DNA of 43,822 nt from JBKQHQ01 sp052148715 (GTDB lineage Bacteria; Pseudomonadota; Alphaproteobacteria; Rhizobiales; Xanthobacteraceae). How positions within the stretch are numbered: the first letter of the stretch is position 1; the number at the start of each line of letters is the position of its first letter. Below the pieces are notes generated by a model. It was not told the origin of the DNA. It saw nothing but the letters and a program-made list of their open reading frames with translations, and did not search any database. The stretch spans positions 1 to 43,822 of the forward strand of contig JBKQHQ010000035.1 of NCBI GenBank assembly GCA_052148715.1, in the 5' to 3' direction. Shown in pieces: positions 28,218 through 37,203 of this stretch. Both the position numbers and the translations under genes were made by a program.

Positions 28218-29116
28218 CGTGTCGGCTTCCAGGTGAGCAGCCTGCCGATCCCGCCTCCTGACCGGCCCATCAGCGTGAGCCCGACCAGGACAGCCGTGAC
28301 GAGCTGAACGTCGGATGCCTGCAGGCCAAGAAAATCGGCGTTGAGTGCCAAGGCCACGGCAAATCGATACAGCATGGCACCGGCGAGGCACGCCAACGTG
28401 ACCTGCGCGATGGTCCGCGCGGGGAAGAGCGCCATTCCGACAATCACCGAGGCAAGCCCAATGATGACGACACCGATGCCCATGTAGGCGTCGGCCGCGC
28501 CGAAGAGCTGCGCGAAGAGTGCGCCGGCGAACGCAGTCAGCGCGTTGGCAAGCCCAATCCCGAGAAGCTTCATCCGCCCGACATTGATGCCGTTGGCAGC
28601 GGCCATGGCCGGATTGGCGCCAGCCGCGCGGATCGCCAAGCCGACGCCGGTTGCCAGGAAGATGTCGAGCGCGAGCTTGATCGCCACGGCCACGATGCCG
28701 AGAAAGATCGGATCTGCCACGTAGGATGGCACACCATGGCCCTGTAAAGCGCTGAAGACCGACGGAGCGCCGAGCAATGGCTTATTCGGTCCGCCCATGA
28801 TGCGCAGATTTATGGAATAGAGCGCGATCGAAACCAGAATTCCGGCAAGGATGTGCAGGACATTGTAGCGGACGTTGAGAGCGGCGGTGACGAGGCCGGC
28901 GGCAAAGCCGGCCACGGCGGCGAGCGCCGTCGCAGGCCACGGGTTCCAGCCGAAGTTGAGGATCATCACGGCGGCGACGGCGGCGCCTAGCGGAAAGCTG
29001 CCTTCGACGGTAAGATCGGGAAAGTCGAGTACACGAAAACTGAGAAACGCCCCAAGCGCGACAATTCCGAAGATGAAGCCGATCTCGATCGTCCCCAGGA
29101 GCTCATAAAGCGTCAT
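28214..29116 (-). CDS. ABC transporter permease (BPD_transp_2 family)
   Basis: 300 residues with eight or more hydrophobic segments. Family blocks include LGAFLSFRVLDFPDLTVEGS near the N-terminus, then HILAGILVSIALYSINLRIM, and GIGLANALTAFAGALFAQ. It belongs to the branched-chain/sugar-type permeases used with TrpX-like binding proteins. The ATG was chosen over a TTG 24 bases earlier. It sits 93 bases after the binding-protein gene and overlaps the ATPase gene by 4 bases, so the three are one operon. Confidence 0.9.
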   Translation of the reverse strand: MTLYELLGTIEIGFIFGIVALGAFLSFRVLDFPDLTVEGSFPLGAAVAAVMILNFGWNPWPATALAAVAGFAAGLVTAALNVRYNVLHILAGILVSIALYSINLRIMGGPNKPLLGAPSVFSALQGHGVPSYVADPIFLGIVAVAIKLALDIFLATGVGLAIRAAGANPAMAAANGINVGRMKLLGIGLANALTAFAGALFAQLFGAADAYMGIGVVIIGLASVIVGMALFPARTIAQVTLACLAGAMLYRFAVALALNADFLGLQASDVQLVTAVLVGLTLMGRSGGGIGRLLTWKPTR

Positions 29117-29209
29117 GGTGCCGCGTCGCTTTTCTCCCAAGGCGTTGCAATAGCAGCATCAGGTGTTGCGCCGGCCGGCATCACCATTGCACGCAGCCGG
29201 TCCGGCTCG

Positions 29210-30181
29210 CTATTCGATCACCTTGGTTGCGCGAGCAATGACGGTCTGCGGGATGGCCACGCCCATCGCCGCCGCGGACCGTTTGTTCACGAACACGTCA
29301 AAGTTCGGAAGCTTTTGATAGGCAATGACCGCGTCGATGTCACCCGCCTTCTTTCCGTTCAGCACCGCCGCGACCATGTGGCCGGCGAGCTTTCCCACCT
29401 CGGTATAATTGAGACCCAGCGACGCGATGGCGCCCCGCTCGACACCGCGCGTCTCGCCGGTGAAGACCGGAGTCTTGGTCTCTTCGCCTATTTTGACGAT
29501 AGCCTCGACGGCGGCCACGACCGTGGTATCGTTGGGAATGTAGATTGCATCCACTTTGCCCACCAGCTTGCGCGCGGCGGGGATCACTTCATTCGTGGTC
29601 GGCGCCGGCGATTCGACGATCTCGATGCCGAGCGGCTTGCCGTGCTCGTTGAGCCATTCGAGCGTCGCCTTCGAGCTGTCGAGGCTCGGGTTGTAGATGA
29701 AACCGAGCTTCTTCAGGTTCGGCAGGATCTCGCGAAGCAGCGCGAGTTGCTGGGTGATGGGCGGTGCGTCGGACACGCCGGTGACATTGGCACCCGGCTT
29801 CTCATAGGTACCGATGACTTTCGCCTTGACCGGGTCGATCACCGTCGCAAATACGATGGGGATGTCCTTGGTCGCCGCCACCATGGATTGGGCCGTGGGT
29901 GTCGTGATCGCGACGATGACATCGGGCGCCTCGCCGACGAACTTGCGCGCGATCTGCTGCTGGGTCGGCATGCTGCCGTTTGCCGTTTGATAATCGACCG
30001 ACAGGTTCTTGCCGTCGAAGCCCGCTTCCGCCAACCCCGCAAGGACCCCCTCCTTGGTTTGAACGAGCTGGGGAACCTCGACAATCATCGAGATGGCGAT
30101 CCTCTTCGTGTCGGCGGCGTGGGCAGCGAGGCCGAATGCCAAAGGGGCACAAATTAGAATAGCTCTAAACGGCTGGCGCAT
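29210..30181 (-). CDS. ABC transporter substrate-binding protein (TrpX/PF04392 type)
   Basis: 323 residues with a signal peptide (ILICAPLAFGLAAHA, then ADT). The mature protein matches the ABC_sub_bind family: EGVLAGLAEAGFDGKNLSVD, PDVIVAITTPTAQSMVAATK, IPIVFATVIDPVKAKVI and GANVTGVSDAPP. In gram-positives relatives bind tryptophan or other aromatic amino acids. Its neighbours here are hut genes and a second urocanase, so an imidazole compound is a reasonable guess, not a result. GGAGAG 6 bases before the ATG supports the start. It is divergent from the IclR gene. Confidence 0.9.
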   Translation of the reverse strand: MRQPFRAILICAPLAFGLAAHAADTKRIAISMIVEVPQLVQTKEGVLAGLAEAGFDGKNLSVDYQTANGSMPTQQQIARKFVGEAPDVIVAITTPTAQSMVAATKDIPIVFATVIDPVKAKVIGTYEKPGANVTGVSDAPPITQQLALLREILPNLKKLGFIYNPSLDSSKATLEWLNEHGKPLGIEIVESPAPTTNEVIPAARKLVGKVDAIYIPNDTTVVAAVEAIVKIGEETKTPVFTGETRGVERGAIASLGLNYTEVGKLAGHMVAAVLNGKKAGDIDAVIAYQKLPNFDVFVNKRSAAAMGVAIPQTVIARATKVIE

Positions 30182-30256
30182 AGTCCTCTCCGTGCATCAT
30201 CCAGCCCCCGCCTAGGATGGGGCGAAACTCACGTGGCCCCTTGCCACGATGTGGGC

Positions 30257-30271
30257 AATTGGTCCACAATT
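30257..30271. promoter_or_regulatory. Inverted repeat AATTG-N5-CAATT, candidate IclR operator
   Basis: A perfect 5+5 inverted repeat around GTCCA in the 97-base gap between the ABC binding-protein gene and the IclR gene. IclR proteins bind short inverted repeats in their own divergent promoters. It lies just upstream of the ATG at 30279; an earlier ATG at 30249 would place it inside the coding region, which is one reason to prefer the later start. Confidence 0.45.
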
Positions 30272-30278
30272 TGAGCAA

Positions 30279-31094
30279 ATGAGCACCATAGCTGTCAATA
30301 CTGGCCGCAACCGTCTTCCGACCGCAGCGCGAGCTCCGGCCGGGGTCGGACTTCTGCTGAAGGCCTTCCAGATCCTCGACCTGTTCTCGGACGAGCATCC
30401 CGCCTGGACGCAAGCCGATATTGCCCGCTGCACCGGTCTCCCGCGCTCGACCTTGAGCCGGCTCGTTCGGTTCTTGTGCGCACGTGGCTATCTGCTTGAG
30501 CAGCGGGGCCGATATACCCTCGGTTTTGCTGCGATCGACCTCGGCCGCCGCGCACAGGTGCAATTCAACCTCGTGGAATTGTGCGCGGACCTCATCGAGG
30601 ACCTCGCACGCGCGACCGCCGAAACCGTCATTCTCACCGGCTACGACGAAGCGCGCGCGAGCGTGGTCTGCCTTGCGCAAATTCCGAGCCGGCACGGCGG
30701 GCTGCGGGTGTTCGAGAATATCGGCACCGCCTACCCGTTGCACTCGGGAGCAACTGCAAAAGCGGTGCTCGCCTTCCTGCCGGGGCGCCAGGTGGATGCT
30801 GTGCTCGCCGGCCACATCACACCGCCAAACCTTGCCTCGAAGACCAGTGTTGGATCGCTCAAGGCCCACATCGCCGAGATCAGGGAGAAGGGCTACGCGA
30901 TCACGCGCGAGGAAACTTACCCCGGCGTAATCGGCGTCGCGGTTCCGATTCTTACGGCTCGGAGGCAACCGCTCGGCTCCATTGCGGTCGCCGCACCCAT
31001 GCACCGGTTGGGAGAACGTGACGTCGCCGATCTCGCGCAGCGCCTTCTCGCGCTTGGCTGGCAAGTGACGGAACGGCTAGGCGGATCGTCGTGA
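30279..31094 (+). CDS. IclR-family transcriptional regulator
   Basis: 271 residues. N-terminal winged helix: GLLLKAFQILDLFSDEHPAW, TQADIARCTGLPRSTLSRLV, YTLGFAAIDLGRR. The C-terminal effector domain has ENIGTAYPLHSGATAKAVLA and EKGYAITREETYPGVIGVAV, the usual IclR landmarks. Members sense small organic acids and control nearby catabolic genes. Its TGA overlaps the next start (GTGA), and it is divergent from the ABC transporter, so it probably controls both the transporter and the operon that it heads. Confidence 0.92.
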   Translation: MSTIAVNTGRNRLPTAARAPAGVGLLLKAFQILDLFSDEHPAWTQADIARCTGLPRSTLSRLVRFLCARGYLLEQRGRYTLGFAAIDLGRRAQVQFNLVELCADLIEDLARATAETVILTGYDEARASVVCLAQIPSRHGGLRVFENIGTAYPLHSGATAKAVLAFLPGRQVDAVLAGHITPPNLASKTSVGSLKAHIAEIREKGYAITREETYPGVIGVAVPILTARRQPLGSIAVAAPMHRLGERDVADLAQRLLALGWQVTERLGGSS

Positions 31095-32113
31095 GCGAAA
31101 ACCACGCGGCAAAGTCGGCCTGCGAAGCGGCCACCATGCGTGGATGGTCGTCCGTGGCGCCCAGTCTTGCCGGGATAGAATTGGGAGTGCTGCCTCGTCC
31201 GCTTGCCGGTCCTGGGCAAGCGTTGGTGCGGGTCGAGGCTGCGGCGCTCAATTTCTCCGATCTTTTGATGCTCGATGACCGCTACCAGATCCGCCCCCCG
31301 CGGCCATTCATTCCCGGCCAGGAGATCGCGGGCGTGGTGATATCCGCCGGCAAGAATTCGGGGCTTGCCGCAGGCGAGCGGATCGCGAGCAAGGTCGAAT
31401 GGGGCGCCTTTGCCCAATACGCGATCGTCCGCGGCGACATGGCGATGCGCATTCCCGACGGAATGCCGGCATCGCACGCCGCGGCATTGCCGGTCGTCTA
31501 TACGACCGCGCTGGTGGCGCTGACCGAATCCGCCCGGATCGAAGCCGGCGAGACGGTGCTGGTGCTCGCGGCGGCTGGCGGGGTTGGCCTCGCGGCGGTG
31601 GAAATCGCCAAGCATTTGGGTGCACGCGTCATCGCCGCGGCAGGAGGAGAGCAAAAATGTGCGTTGGCCAGCGCTCGCGGCGCCGATGTCGCGGTCGACT
31701 ATCGCGATCACGGTTGGGCCGACCGCGTCAAGGCGCTGACCGATGGTCGCGGTGTCGACTTGATCGTCGATCCGGTCGGGGGCGATGCGACCAAGCAGGC
31801 GCTGCGGCTGCTCGACTGGGGGGGCCGGTTGCTCATCGTCGGTTTCAGTTCCGGCGAAATTCCGATGATTCCGGCAAACCGACTGCTGTTGCGCCGCGCC
31901 TCGGCTATCGGAGTCTACTGGAATCACGATCGGGACAGACCGATGCTGGGGCGCGTCACCCGGCGATTGTTGGAGTTGTCCGCCGCGGGCGCCATTCGCC
32001 CCCATGTCGGCGCCTCCTTTTCATTCGAAAACCTGCCGCGCGCGCTCGCTGCGCTCGGTGAGCGTGAGACTACCGGCAAGACGATTCTCAAGATTTCGCA
32101 GGAGACCCCATGA
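31091..32113 (+). CDS. Zinc-free MDR oxidoreductase (quinone reductase-like)
   Basis: 340 residues, GTG start overlapping the IclR stop. It has the MDR landmarks: ALNFSDLLMLDDRYQIRPP, FIPGQEIAGVV, LPVVYTTALVALTESARIEAGE, the NADPH fold VLVLAAAGGVGLAAVEIAKH, VDLIVDPVGGDATKQALRLL. Zinc ligands are absent. The subgroup includes quinone and enoyl/acryloyl-CoA reductases acting on alpha,beta-unsaturated compounds. Between an IclR regulator and a CoA-transferase gene (overlap 4 bases), an enoyl-thioester substrate is plausible. The imidazole acrylate urocanate, or its CoA ester, would fit this chemistry, but this is inference. Confidence 0.88.
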   Translation: MSENHAAKSACEAATMRGWSSVAPSLAGIELGVLPRPLAGPGQALVRVEAAALNFSDLLMLDDRYQIRPPRPFIPGQEIAGVVISAGKNSGLAAGERIASKVEWGAFAQYAIVRGDMAMRIPDGMPASHAAALPVVYTTALVALTESARIEAGETVLVLAAAGGVGLAAVEIAKHLGARVIAAAGGEQKCALASARGADVAVDYRDHGWADRVKALTDGRGVDLIVDPVGGDATKQALRLLDWGGRLLIVGFSSGEIPMIPANRLLLRRASAIGVYWNHDRDRPMLGRVTRRLLELSAAGAIRPHVGASFSFENLPRALAALGERETTGKTILKISQETP

Positions 32114-33309
32114 TCAGCCCGCCGCGCCATCTCTTCACCGGTCTTCGCGTGCTCGACCTCACGCGCGTCATGTCCGGCCCATTCTGCACAGCGATGCTGG
32201 CCGATCTCGGTGCCGATGTGACGAAGATCGAGATGCCCGAGTTTGGCGAGGAGAGCCGGCACTTCGCGCCGCATGTAAATGGTGAAAGCACTTATTTCGC
32301 CCTGCTCAATCGGGGCAAACGCAGCATCACAGTCAACCTCAAATCACCCAAAGGCGTCGCGATCGTTCGCGACCTGGCGGTTCGCGCGGACGTTTTGGTG
32401 GAAAATTTTCGGCCGGGCGTGATGGATCGGCTCGGTCTTGGCAAAGACGTGTTGCGCGAGCTCAATCCACGCCTGATCTACGCTTCCATCTCCGGCTTCG
32501 GACAAGATGGTCCCTATAGGGATTGGCCAGCTTTCGATCTAGTCATTCAGGCCATGAGCGGCTTGATGAGCCTTACCGGTGAACCTGACGGAAGGGCTAC
32601 AGCGGTGGGAGAGAGCGTTGCCGACGTGGCGACGGGCGTGTTTGCGGCGTGGGGTATCGCCGCTGCCCTCTACGACCGCGAGCGCACCGGCCACGGCCGC
32701 TATCTCGAGGTGGCGATGCTCGATTCCATCTTCAGCATGCTGCTCACGAGCCTTGCGCGGCGACTGTTCACCGATCGGGCGCCAGGGCGTGCGGGCAACC
32801 GGCATCCGGAAACCTACCCGGTCGACAGCTTTCCCACGCGCGACGGCGACATCGTTCTGGTGGGTTTCTCCGACGCCGTGTTCCGTCGTCTGATGCAATG
32901 CGTTGGGCGTCCGGAGCTCGCGGATGATCCGCGATTCCGCAGCAACGGCGACCGTAACGTTCACGAAAAACAGCTGCGCGAGCTGATCGCGACGTGGACG
33001 CAGAACCTCACGCGCAACGAAGCTCTTGAGCGACTGCGCGCAGTGGATGTTCCCGCCGCGCCAGTCTGGACACTCGACGAGCTCCTCGAGAGCGGCCATT
33101 TGCAGGCCCGGGGAATGCTGCAGGAGGGCGTCAACGCCGCGCTCGGCGCCTTGCGTTTGGTGCCGCAGCCGGTTCAATTCTCTGAATCATCGCGCGTTGC
33201 GCGCATGCGAACGCCGATGCTGGGTGAGGACACCGATTACGTATTGTCTTCCCAACTTGGCGTGGACGCGGCCGGCATTGCTGCGCTGCGCCGGGCCAAG
33301 GCGATCTAA
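32110..33309 (+). CDS. Class III CoA-transferase (CaiB/BaiF family)
   Basis: 399 residues. Conserved blocks: GLRVLDLTRVMSGPFCTAML, LGADVTKIEMPEFGEESR, LNRGKRSITVNLKSPKG, ADVLVENFRPGVMDRLGLG, and PAFDLVIQAMSGLMSLTGEP with the catalytic Asp. The family moves CoA between carboxylic acids in the cytoplasm. ATGA overlap with the MDR gene and a 27-base gap to the second urocanase place it in one operon with them. The natural acid is unknown; a propionate or acrylate side chain on an imidazole is suggested by the neighbours. Confidence 0.92.
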   Translation: MISPPRHLFTGLRVLDLTRVMSGPFCTAMLADLGADVTKIEMPEFGEESRHFAPHVNGESTYFALLNRGKRSITVNLKSPKGVAIVRDLAVRADVLVENFRPGVMDRLGLGKDVLRELNPRLIYASISGFGQDGPYRDWPAFDLVIQAMSGLMSLTGEPDGRATAVGESVADVATGVFAAWGIAAALYDRERTGHGRYLEVAMLDSIFSMLLTSLARRLFTDRAPGRAGNRHPETYPVDSFPTRDGDIVLVGFSDAVFRRLMQCVGRPELADDPRFRSNGDRNVHEKQLRELIATWTQNLTRNEALERLRAVDVPAAPVWTLDELLESGHLQARGMLQEGVNAALGALRLVPQPVQFSESSRVARMRTPMLGEDTDYVLSSQLGVDAAGIAALRRAKAI

Positions 33310-33336
33310 GACCTCCTCGATATTTGGGATCCTTCG

Positions 33337-35019
33337 ATGCTTGACACGAAGAATGAACGGGTGATCCGCGCGCCGCGCGGCCGTGCGCTGAATGCCCAGA
33401 GCTGGTCCACTGAGGCGCCTCTGCGCCTCTTGATGAACAATCTAGATCCCGATGTAGCCGAGCGCCCGCAGGAACTGATTGTCTATGGTGGGATTGGCCG
33501 CGCTGCGCGCAATTGGGAATGCTTCGACCGCATCGTCTCGACGCTCAAGCAGCTTCGCCTCGATCAGACGCTGCTCGTTCAGTCCGGCAAGCCCGTCGGC
33601 GTCTTTCCGACGCACGCCGGCGCACCGCGCGTTATCATCGCCAACGCCAATCTCGTCCCCAACTGGTCCACGTGGGAGCACTTCAACAAGCTCGATCGCA
33701 TGGGCCTCATGATGTATGGCCAGATGACCGCTGGCTCGTGGATCTACATTGGGTCGCAAGGCATTGTGCAGGGAACTTACGAGACCTTTTCGGAGATCGG
33801 CCGCCGCCATTTCGGCGGCTCGCTTGCCGGCCGTTGGTTTCTGAGCGGCGGGCTTGGTGGGATGGGTGGCGCCCAGCCGTTGGCCGCGACCATGGCCGGT
33901 GCATCCATCCTGGTGGTCGAATGTCAGCCGAGTCGTATCGAGTTCCGCAAGCGCACGCGCTATCTCGATCACGGCACCGCAAGTCTCGATGACGCCCTCG
34001 CGATGATCGATGCGGCGCGAGCGACAGGCAAACCCGTCTCCGTGGGACTGATCGGCAACGCCGCCGAAGTTTACAAGCAGATTCTTGATCGCGGTGTGGT
34101 TCCGGACGTCGTGACGGACCAAACCTCCGCTCACGATCCGGTCAACGGCTATCTGCCGATCGGGTGGAGTGTAGAGGAATGGTTCGATCGCCGGGAGCGC
34201 GATCCGCGCGGCACCGCCGAAGCCGCCAAACGCGCGATGGCCGAACAGGTCCGCACCATTCTTGCATTCAAGAACCTGGGCGCGATCGCGCTAGACTACG
34301 GCAACAATATCCGGGCGATGGCCAAGGAAGCCGGGGTTCACGATGCTTTCGCCTATCCGGGCTTTGTCGAGGCCTATGTCCGGCCATTGTTCTGCGTCGG
34401 AAAGGGCCCATTCCGTTGGGTTGCGCTGTCCGGTGATCCTGAAGACATACGCAAGACCGACGACAAGGTCCGTGAACTCGTTCCTGACGATCCGTTCCTG
34501 AATAACTGGTTGGAGAAAGCGCGTGCCAACATTCGCTTTCAGGGTCTTCCATCGCGCATTTGCTGGCTGGGGCTGGGCCAGCGCCACCGGGTCGGGCTGG
34601 CTTTCAACGACATGGTGGCGCGCGGTGAGGTATCGGCTCCGATCGTCATTGGCCGAGACCACATGGATTCGGGCTCGGTTGCCTCACCGATGCGGGAAAC
34701 AGAGGGCATGATCGACGGCTCCGACGCGGTGTCGGATTGGCCGATTCTCAATGCACTTCTCAATTCGGCCTGCGGGGCGAGTTGGGTTTCGTTCCACCAT
34801 GGCGGCGGAGTTGGAATTGGATATTCGCAGCATTCCGGGATCGCCCTGGTCGCGGACGGAACCTCCGAGGCGGCAGAAAAGATCGGCCGCGTGCTGTGGA
34901 ACGACCCCGCAACGGGCGTCATGCGCCACGCCGATGCTGGTTACGAGGTAGCGCTGGAATGCGCAAAGCAAAACGGTCTCTGGCTCCCGATGCAGAGGGT
35001 CTCGGCTGCACCAGATTGA
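33337..35019 (+). CDS. hutU: Urocanate hydratase family protein, copy 2
   Basis: 560 residues. It keeps the NAD loop GLGGMGGAQPLAATMAGAS, the catalytic-Cys region YVRPLFCVGKGPFRWVALSG and the C-terminal HHGGGVGIGYSQHSGI, so it should be a working urocanase or a close variant. Differences from copy 1 run over the whole length (for example WNNHL-like loops do not occur, and residues around 300-330 differ), so it is an old paralogue or horizontally acquired. It ends an operon IclR-MDR-CoA-transferase-urocanase rather than a hut operon. It may act on urocanate or on a substituted relative. Confidence 0.92.
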   Translation: MLDTKNERVIRAPRGRALNAQSWSTEAPLRLLMNNLDPDVAERPQELIVYGGIGRAARNWECFDRIVSTLKQLRLDQTLLVQSGKPVGVFPTHAGAPRVIIANANLVPNWSTWEHFNKLDRMGLMMYGQMTAGSWIYIGSQGIVQGTYETFSEIGRRHFGGSLAGRWFLSGGLGGMGGAQPLAATMAGASILVVECQPSRIEFRKRTRYLDHGTASLDDALAMIDAARATGKPVSVGLIGNAAEVYKQILDRGVVPDVVTDQTSAHDPVNGYLPIGWSVEEWFDRRERDPRGTAEAAKRAMAEQVRTILAFKNLGAIALDYGNNIRAMAKEAGVHDAFAYPGFVEAYVRPLFCVGKGPFRWVALSGDPEDIRKTDDKVRELVPDDPFLNNWLEKARANIRFQGLPSRICWLGLGQRHRVGLAFNDMVARGEVSAPIVIGRDHMDSGSVASPMRETEGMIDGSDAVSDWPILNALLNSACGASWVSFHHGGGVGIGYSQHSGIALVADGTSEAAEKIGRVLWNDPATGVMRHADAGYEVALECAKQNGLWLPMQRVSAAPD

Positions 35020-35078
35020 CATGTTATTAGGTCAAAATCCGCGCGCTATCAACCTCGGCAGTCCAAAGAAGCAGGGAC

Positions 35079-35101
35079 GGCCACCCCGTGGATGGGCGGC
35101 C
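35079..35101 (+). terminator. Weak hairpin after the urocanase 2 operon
   Basis: GGCCACCC and GGGCGGCC form an 8-base stem with one mismatch, 60 bases after the stop codon. No T-run follows, so termination is uncertain. The rest of 35102-35350 shows no gene. Confidence 0.3.
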
Positions 35102-35350
35102 AAGGGTACCAACGGAGATGTATTATAAGGAACGGACGCGCGCGGCCTCGGCGGCCCGACGCTCTCCCTTCCCGGTGCGATTGATTCCGCCCGGGCCAAC
35201 ATCTACCTCCCTCCTACCATTCGCTTTTAAGTACAACGCAACGAGGCATTTATTTAGGTCGGTGTAGATGTATCTCTTATCAGCCGGCTTCGTCTCCAAC
35301 CATGCAAGAAGCGAAAATAAGTGTTCGGAATCAGTACCGGTATAGTGGGC

Positions 35351-36823
35351 TCAACCTCGAATATGGGCCGTCCTTCCCATAACCTCGGCGATCTTGTGGG
35401 CAATATCCTGCAGGTCGTTTGCGGTATGGATGTGCTTGCAGCATGCGACAATGAATGGCGTAACAAAATACGACCCGGCAAACAAGAAGAGAAGAACCTC
35501 GATAACGGCGCCCTCGACCCCAACCCCGAACAGGAATAGCTGCTCGACCAGAGCGAACAGCCCGGATGCCGTCGCGGTGGTGAGCGGCAAGGAAATGGGC
35601 CAGAGAAGGACGGGGAAACGCGTCGCGACTGCGATATTGATAAGGATGAACACGGTCAGGAGGCCGAATGGCAAATAGCCGTCGCCCCAAGTCTTCTTGA
35701 TCATAAACCAGGTCGTGTCGGGTAATTGCGCGATGGTTCGAATGGTGCTCCAGACGGTGGCAACAGCCGCCGACCCCGGGTTAGGTGTCTCAGGCGGGCA
35801 ATCGTCAACCCAACGCATACACCCTATGAGAGGGCGCTTGGTCTTGCGCTCAGGCTGGGCCTTGGGTTCGGCAGCGCAATAAACCATATAAATGTAGTGG
35901 CAGTTTTTAGCCCGCTCTTTGAAGCCGTCAATCAAGGCCCATGGCGTCATACCGTGGATCGTGGCAGCGATGGCCTCGTTCGCGTCCTGTAGCTTCTTCA
36001 AAGACTCTTGGTGTTCGTTGACGTAAAGGCCGACGATCGCCAGCAGCACGATCGCCGGCCAAAGACGGCGCCAGGACCATAAGGGCGGACGCGCGGTGCG
36101 TGAAGCCGGATTGTCGCTGTCAGCAGTCACTGGACTAGCGCCTGCTTGAGTGCTTATCGGCTCCGACGCGTCGCGGATGTCGATCTCGGCGCCACATCCG
36201 CGGCATCGGCCTTCACCCGAGTAGTACGACATATCGCCGCCTTCCCATTTGAAGTCGCGCCCCTGGCAAAACGGGCAAGCGGGCTTTTGTTCGGGATACG
36301 CCGCAACAGAGCACCATTTCTCGCGCGGAAGCGTGGGGATTGCCGACAGAGGCACGGGGCGGTTCACGGGCAGATCGTAATCATTCTCTTCGATTGCCGT
36401 CATTGCCGCCGTGAGTTCGGCCGAAGATTTGACCTCGGCATAGAGGCATCGGACGGCGCGTGTCAGTTCAGTCGGCATGGTGTGTCGGCCGACCTTTTTG
36501 GTGCCGTTCAGCGCCGCGTCGACCCGCCAGCCGACCGAAACCCGCTCTGTCCGCTTGTAGCGATCCAGTAGCGCCTGAACGCGATCATTCTCATTTCGCC
36601 GCGAGACCATCAGCCATCTCTGACCGGCGATCCGCTCAACGATCGCGGAGTTGGAGGCGAGTTCGTGGAGCAGACGTTCCAGCTCTTGGATGTTCTGGTC
36701 GCCGACCCGAATACCCAAATGGTTATTCCAGCTCTTCAGATCGGCGATATTGAAACAGTAGAGAAAGCCCGGCAGGCAGCGGGCGGCGGCATGCTCGAAC
36801 GCGGTTCTGGAGTCTTGTCCCAT
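35351..36823 (-). CDS. Degenerate GGDEF-like protein with zinc ribbon and membrane helices
   Basis: 490 residues. Residues ~20-75 look like the start of a GGDEF domain (CFNIADLKSWNNHLGIRVGD, then IVERIAGQRWLMVS) but the GGDEF signature is replaced by AGQRW, so no cyclase activity is expected. At ~183-210 CPFC and CRGCG form a zinc ribbon. One transmembrane helix follows at ~255-268 (WPAIVLLAIVGLYV) and three or four more towards the C-terminus (PFGLLTVFILINIAV, GAVIEVLLFLFAGSYF). I know no named family with this order. The start at MGQDS has GAGAAG upstream. It stands alone between two intergenic regions. Confidence 0.7.
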   Translation of the reverse strand: MGQDSRTAFEHAAARCLPGFLYCFNIADLKSWNNHLGIRVGDQNIQELERLLHELASNSAIVERIAGQRWLMVSRRNENDRVQALLDRYKRTERVSVGWRVDAALNGTKKVGRHTMPTELTRAVRCLYAEVKSSAELTAAMTAIEENDYDLPVNRPVPLSAIPTLPREKWCSVAAYPEQKPACPFCQGRDFKWEGGDMSYYSGEGRCRGCGAEIDIRDASEPISTQAGASPVTADSDNPASRTARPPLWSWRRLWPAIVLLAIVGLYVNEHQESLKKLQDANEAIAATIHGMTPWALIDGFKERAKNCHYIYMVYCAAEPKAQPERKTKRPLIGCMRWVDDCPPETPNPGSAAVATVWSTIRTIAQLPDTTWFMIKKTWGDGYLPFGLLTVFILINIAVATRFPVLLWPISLPLTTATASGLFALVEQLFLFGVGVEGAVIEVLLFLFAGSYFVTPFIVACCKHIHTANDLQDIAHKIAEVMGRTAHIRG

Positions 36824-37203
36824 GGGGCTTCTCGTCCGTTCCTGGGTGTATTCGGGCTCCTGCGTTATATTTTCCGTACATATATACCCGGTTAACAGGA
36901 CACCTTCGAAGCGCACCTTCCCACAGATCGGACCACAAATTGCTTTGGTGGGCATTTGTCGCGTAGTGGCTGTTGAACACGAACATGGTAAATAAACAGC
37001 AGCCAAAATAAGATCAACCTGTATCGAAGCATTACAGCGGCCTGAGCGACCCGCTGCGATTGAGCGGTTCCGGAAACACGCCGCGGAACGCGCTAAGCGC
37101 CCTCAGATACGACCGATATCCTCCTCTAACAGGTGGTTGAGATTTTGCAGTTCTCTCGATCAAAGAACGCCGGCCTGCGTTCATAAAGACGTTTTGGCCC
37201 TAG

